This document shows positions 52,712 through 52,777 of a stretch of DNA of 52,777 nt, in pieces (position 1 is the stretch's first letter; every line of letters starts with the position of its first letter). The position numbers and the translations under genes are program-made. The notes under the pieces are model-generated. The model was not told the origin of the DNA and did no database searches. It was given only the letters and a program-made list of their open reading frames with translations. This stretch comes from Burkholderia aenigmatica (GTDB lineage Bacteria; Pseudomonadota; Gammaproteobacteria; Burkholderiales; Burkholderiaceae), in contig NZ_CABVQC010000066.1 in assembly GCF_902499175.1 (NCBI RefSeq), positions 1 through 52,777 on the forward strand, written 5' to 3'.

Positions 52712-52777
52712 CGTTCGATTCTTGATTGAACGTAAATGAATCGCCTGCCTCCAACGTCTACTTTGGTTTGCATTGGA
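52700..52777. other. Abrupt non-coding junction, possible insertion-sequence end
   Basis: Coding similarity to LamB ends around base 52703 and the rest is AT-rich with stops in frame. This looks like the end of an inserted element or a rearrangement joint whose remainder is outside the window. Too short to name an IS family. Confidence 0.4.

Overview
The window is GC-rich proteobacterial DNA with the codon use, LysR density and porin types of Burkholderia. The convergent pair at 38330-41245 (a PAS-GGDEF-EAL protein facing a crotonase-type DSF synthase) matches rpfR/rpfF of the B. cepacia complex, which I recall as Bcam0580/Bcam0581 of B. cenocepacia J2315. A secondary replicon of a B. cepacia complex strain is therefore the best guess. 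It looks like an accessory, nutrient-scavenging region: transporters, outer-membrane channels, regulators and catabolic operons, with no tRNA, rRNA or core translation genes.

Layout. (1) 1-6398: the 3' end of tonB, then exbB, exbD, a DszB-like putative desulfinase usually annotated as an ABC substrate-binding protein, an MFS transporter and a TonB-dependent receptor. This reads as one organosulfur-type uptake and processing locus. (2) 6441-10782: a LysR regulator divergent from an M20 amidohydrolase, an orphan amino-acid binding protein and a porin. (3) 10843-15550: a zinc-type alcohol dehydrogenase/quinone reductase with a divergent LysR, an EamA exporter and an ACS-family MFS transporter. 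(4) 15625-16760: a small unknown gene and an SDR. (5) 16974-21784: a tight operon of an exported arylsulfatase, an exported formylglycine-generating enzyme, a MetQ/NlpA-like binding protein and a YkgJ-like cysteine-cluster protein, followed by an ABM-domain protein and a large exported protein of unknown function.

(6) 23956-29534: a type VI secretion cargo island on the minus strand (PAAR, then VgrG with a C-terminal HExxH domain, then an exported candidate immunity protein). A perfect 129-bp direct repeat flanks it; the repeat is the 3' end of the upstream gene. Base composition drops towards the toxin and immunity end. (7) 29613-37766: a membrane protein, then a LysR divergent from a UPF0317/DUF1445 protein, an MFS transporter and a fused 5-oxoprolinase/hydantoinase, consistent with D-glutamate/5-oxoproline catabolism. 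(8) 38330-41245: rpfR and rpfF, the BDSF quorum-sensing receptor and synthase, separated by a strong bidirectional hairpin. (9) 41827-52711: an OmpR-type response regulator and hybrid kinase upstream of a thuEFGKAB-type ABC operon for a trehalose-like sugar, ending in a LamB-like porin that stops abruptly near the right edge.

Main points for follow-up: the desulfinase-like Cys-His-Arg set inside a TonB locus; a sulfatase with a non-canonical formylglycine motif next to an FGE that itself carries a signal peptide; and the VgrG metalloprotease/immunity island, with its 137-nt coding overlap and its 129-bp flanking repeats. All family assignments are from reading the sequence and from memory; no database search was run.
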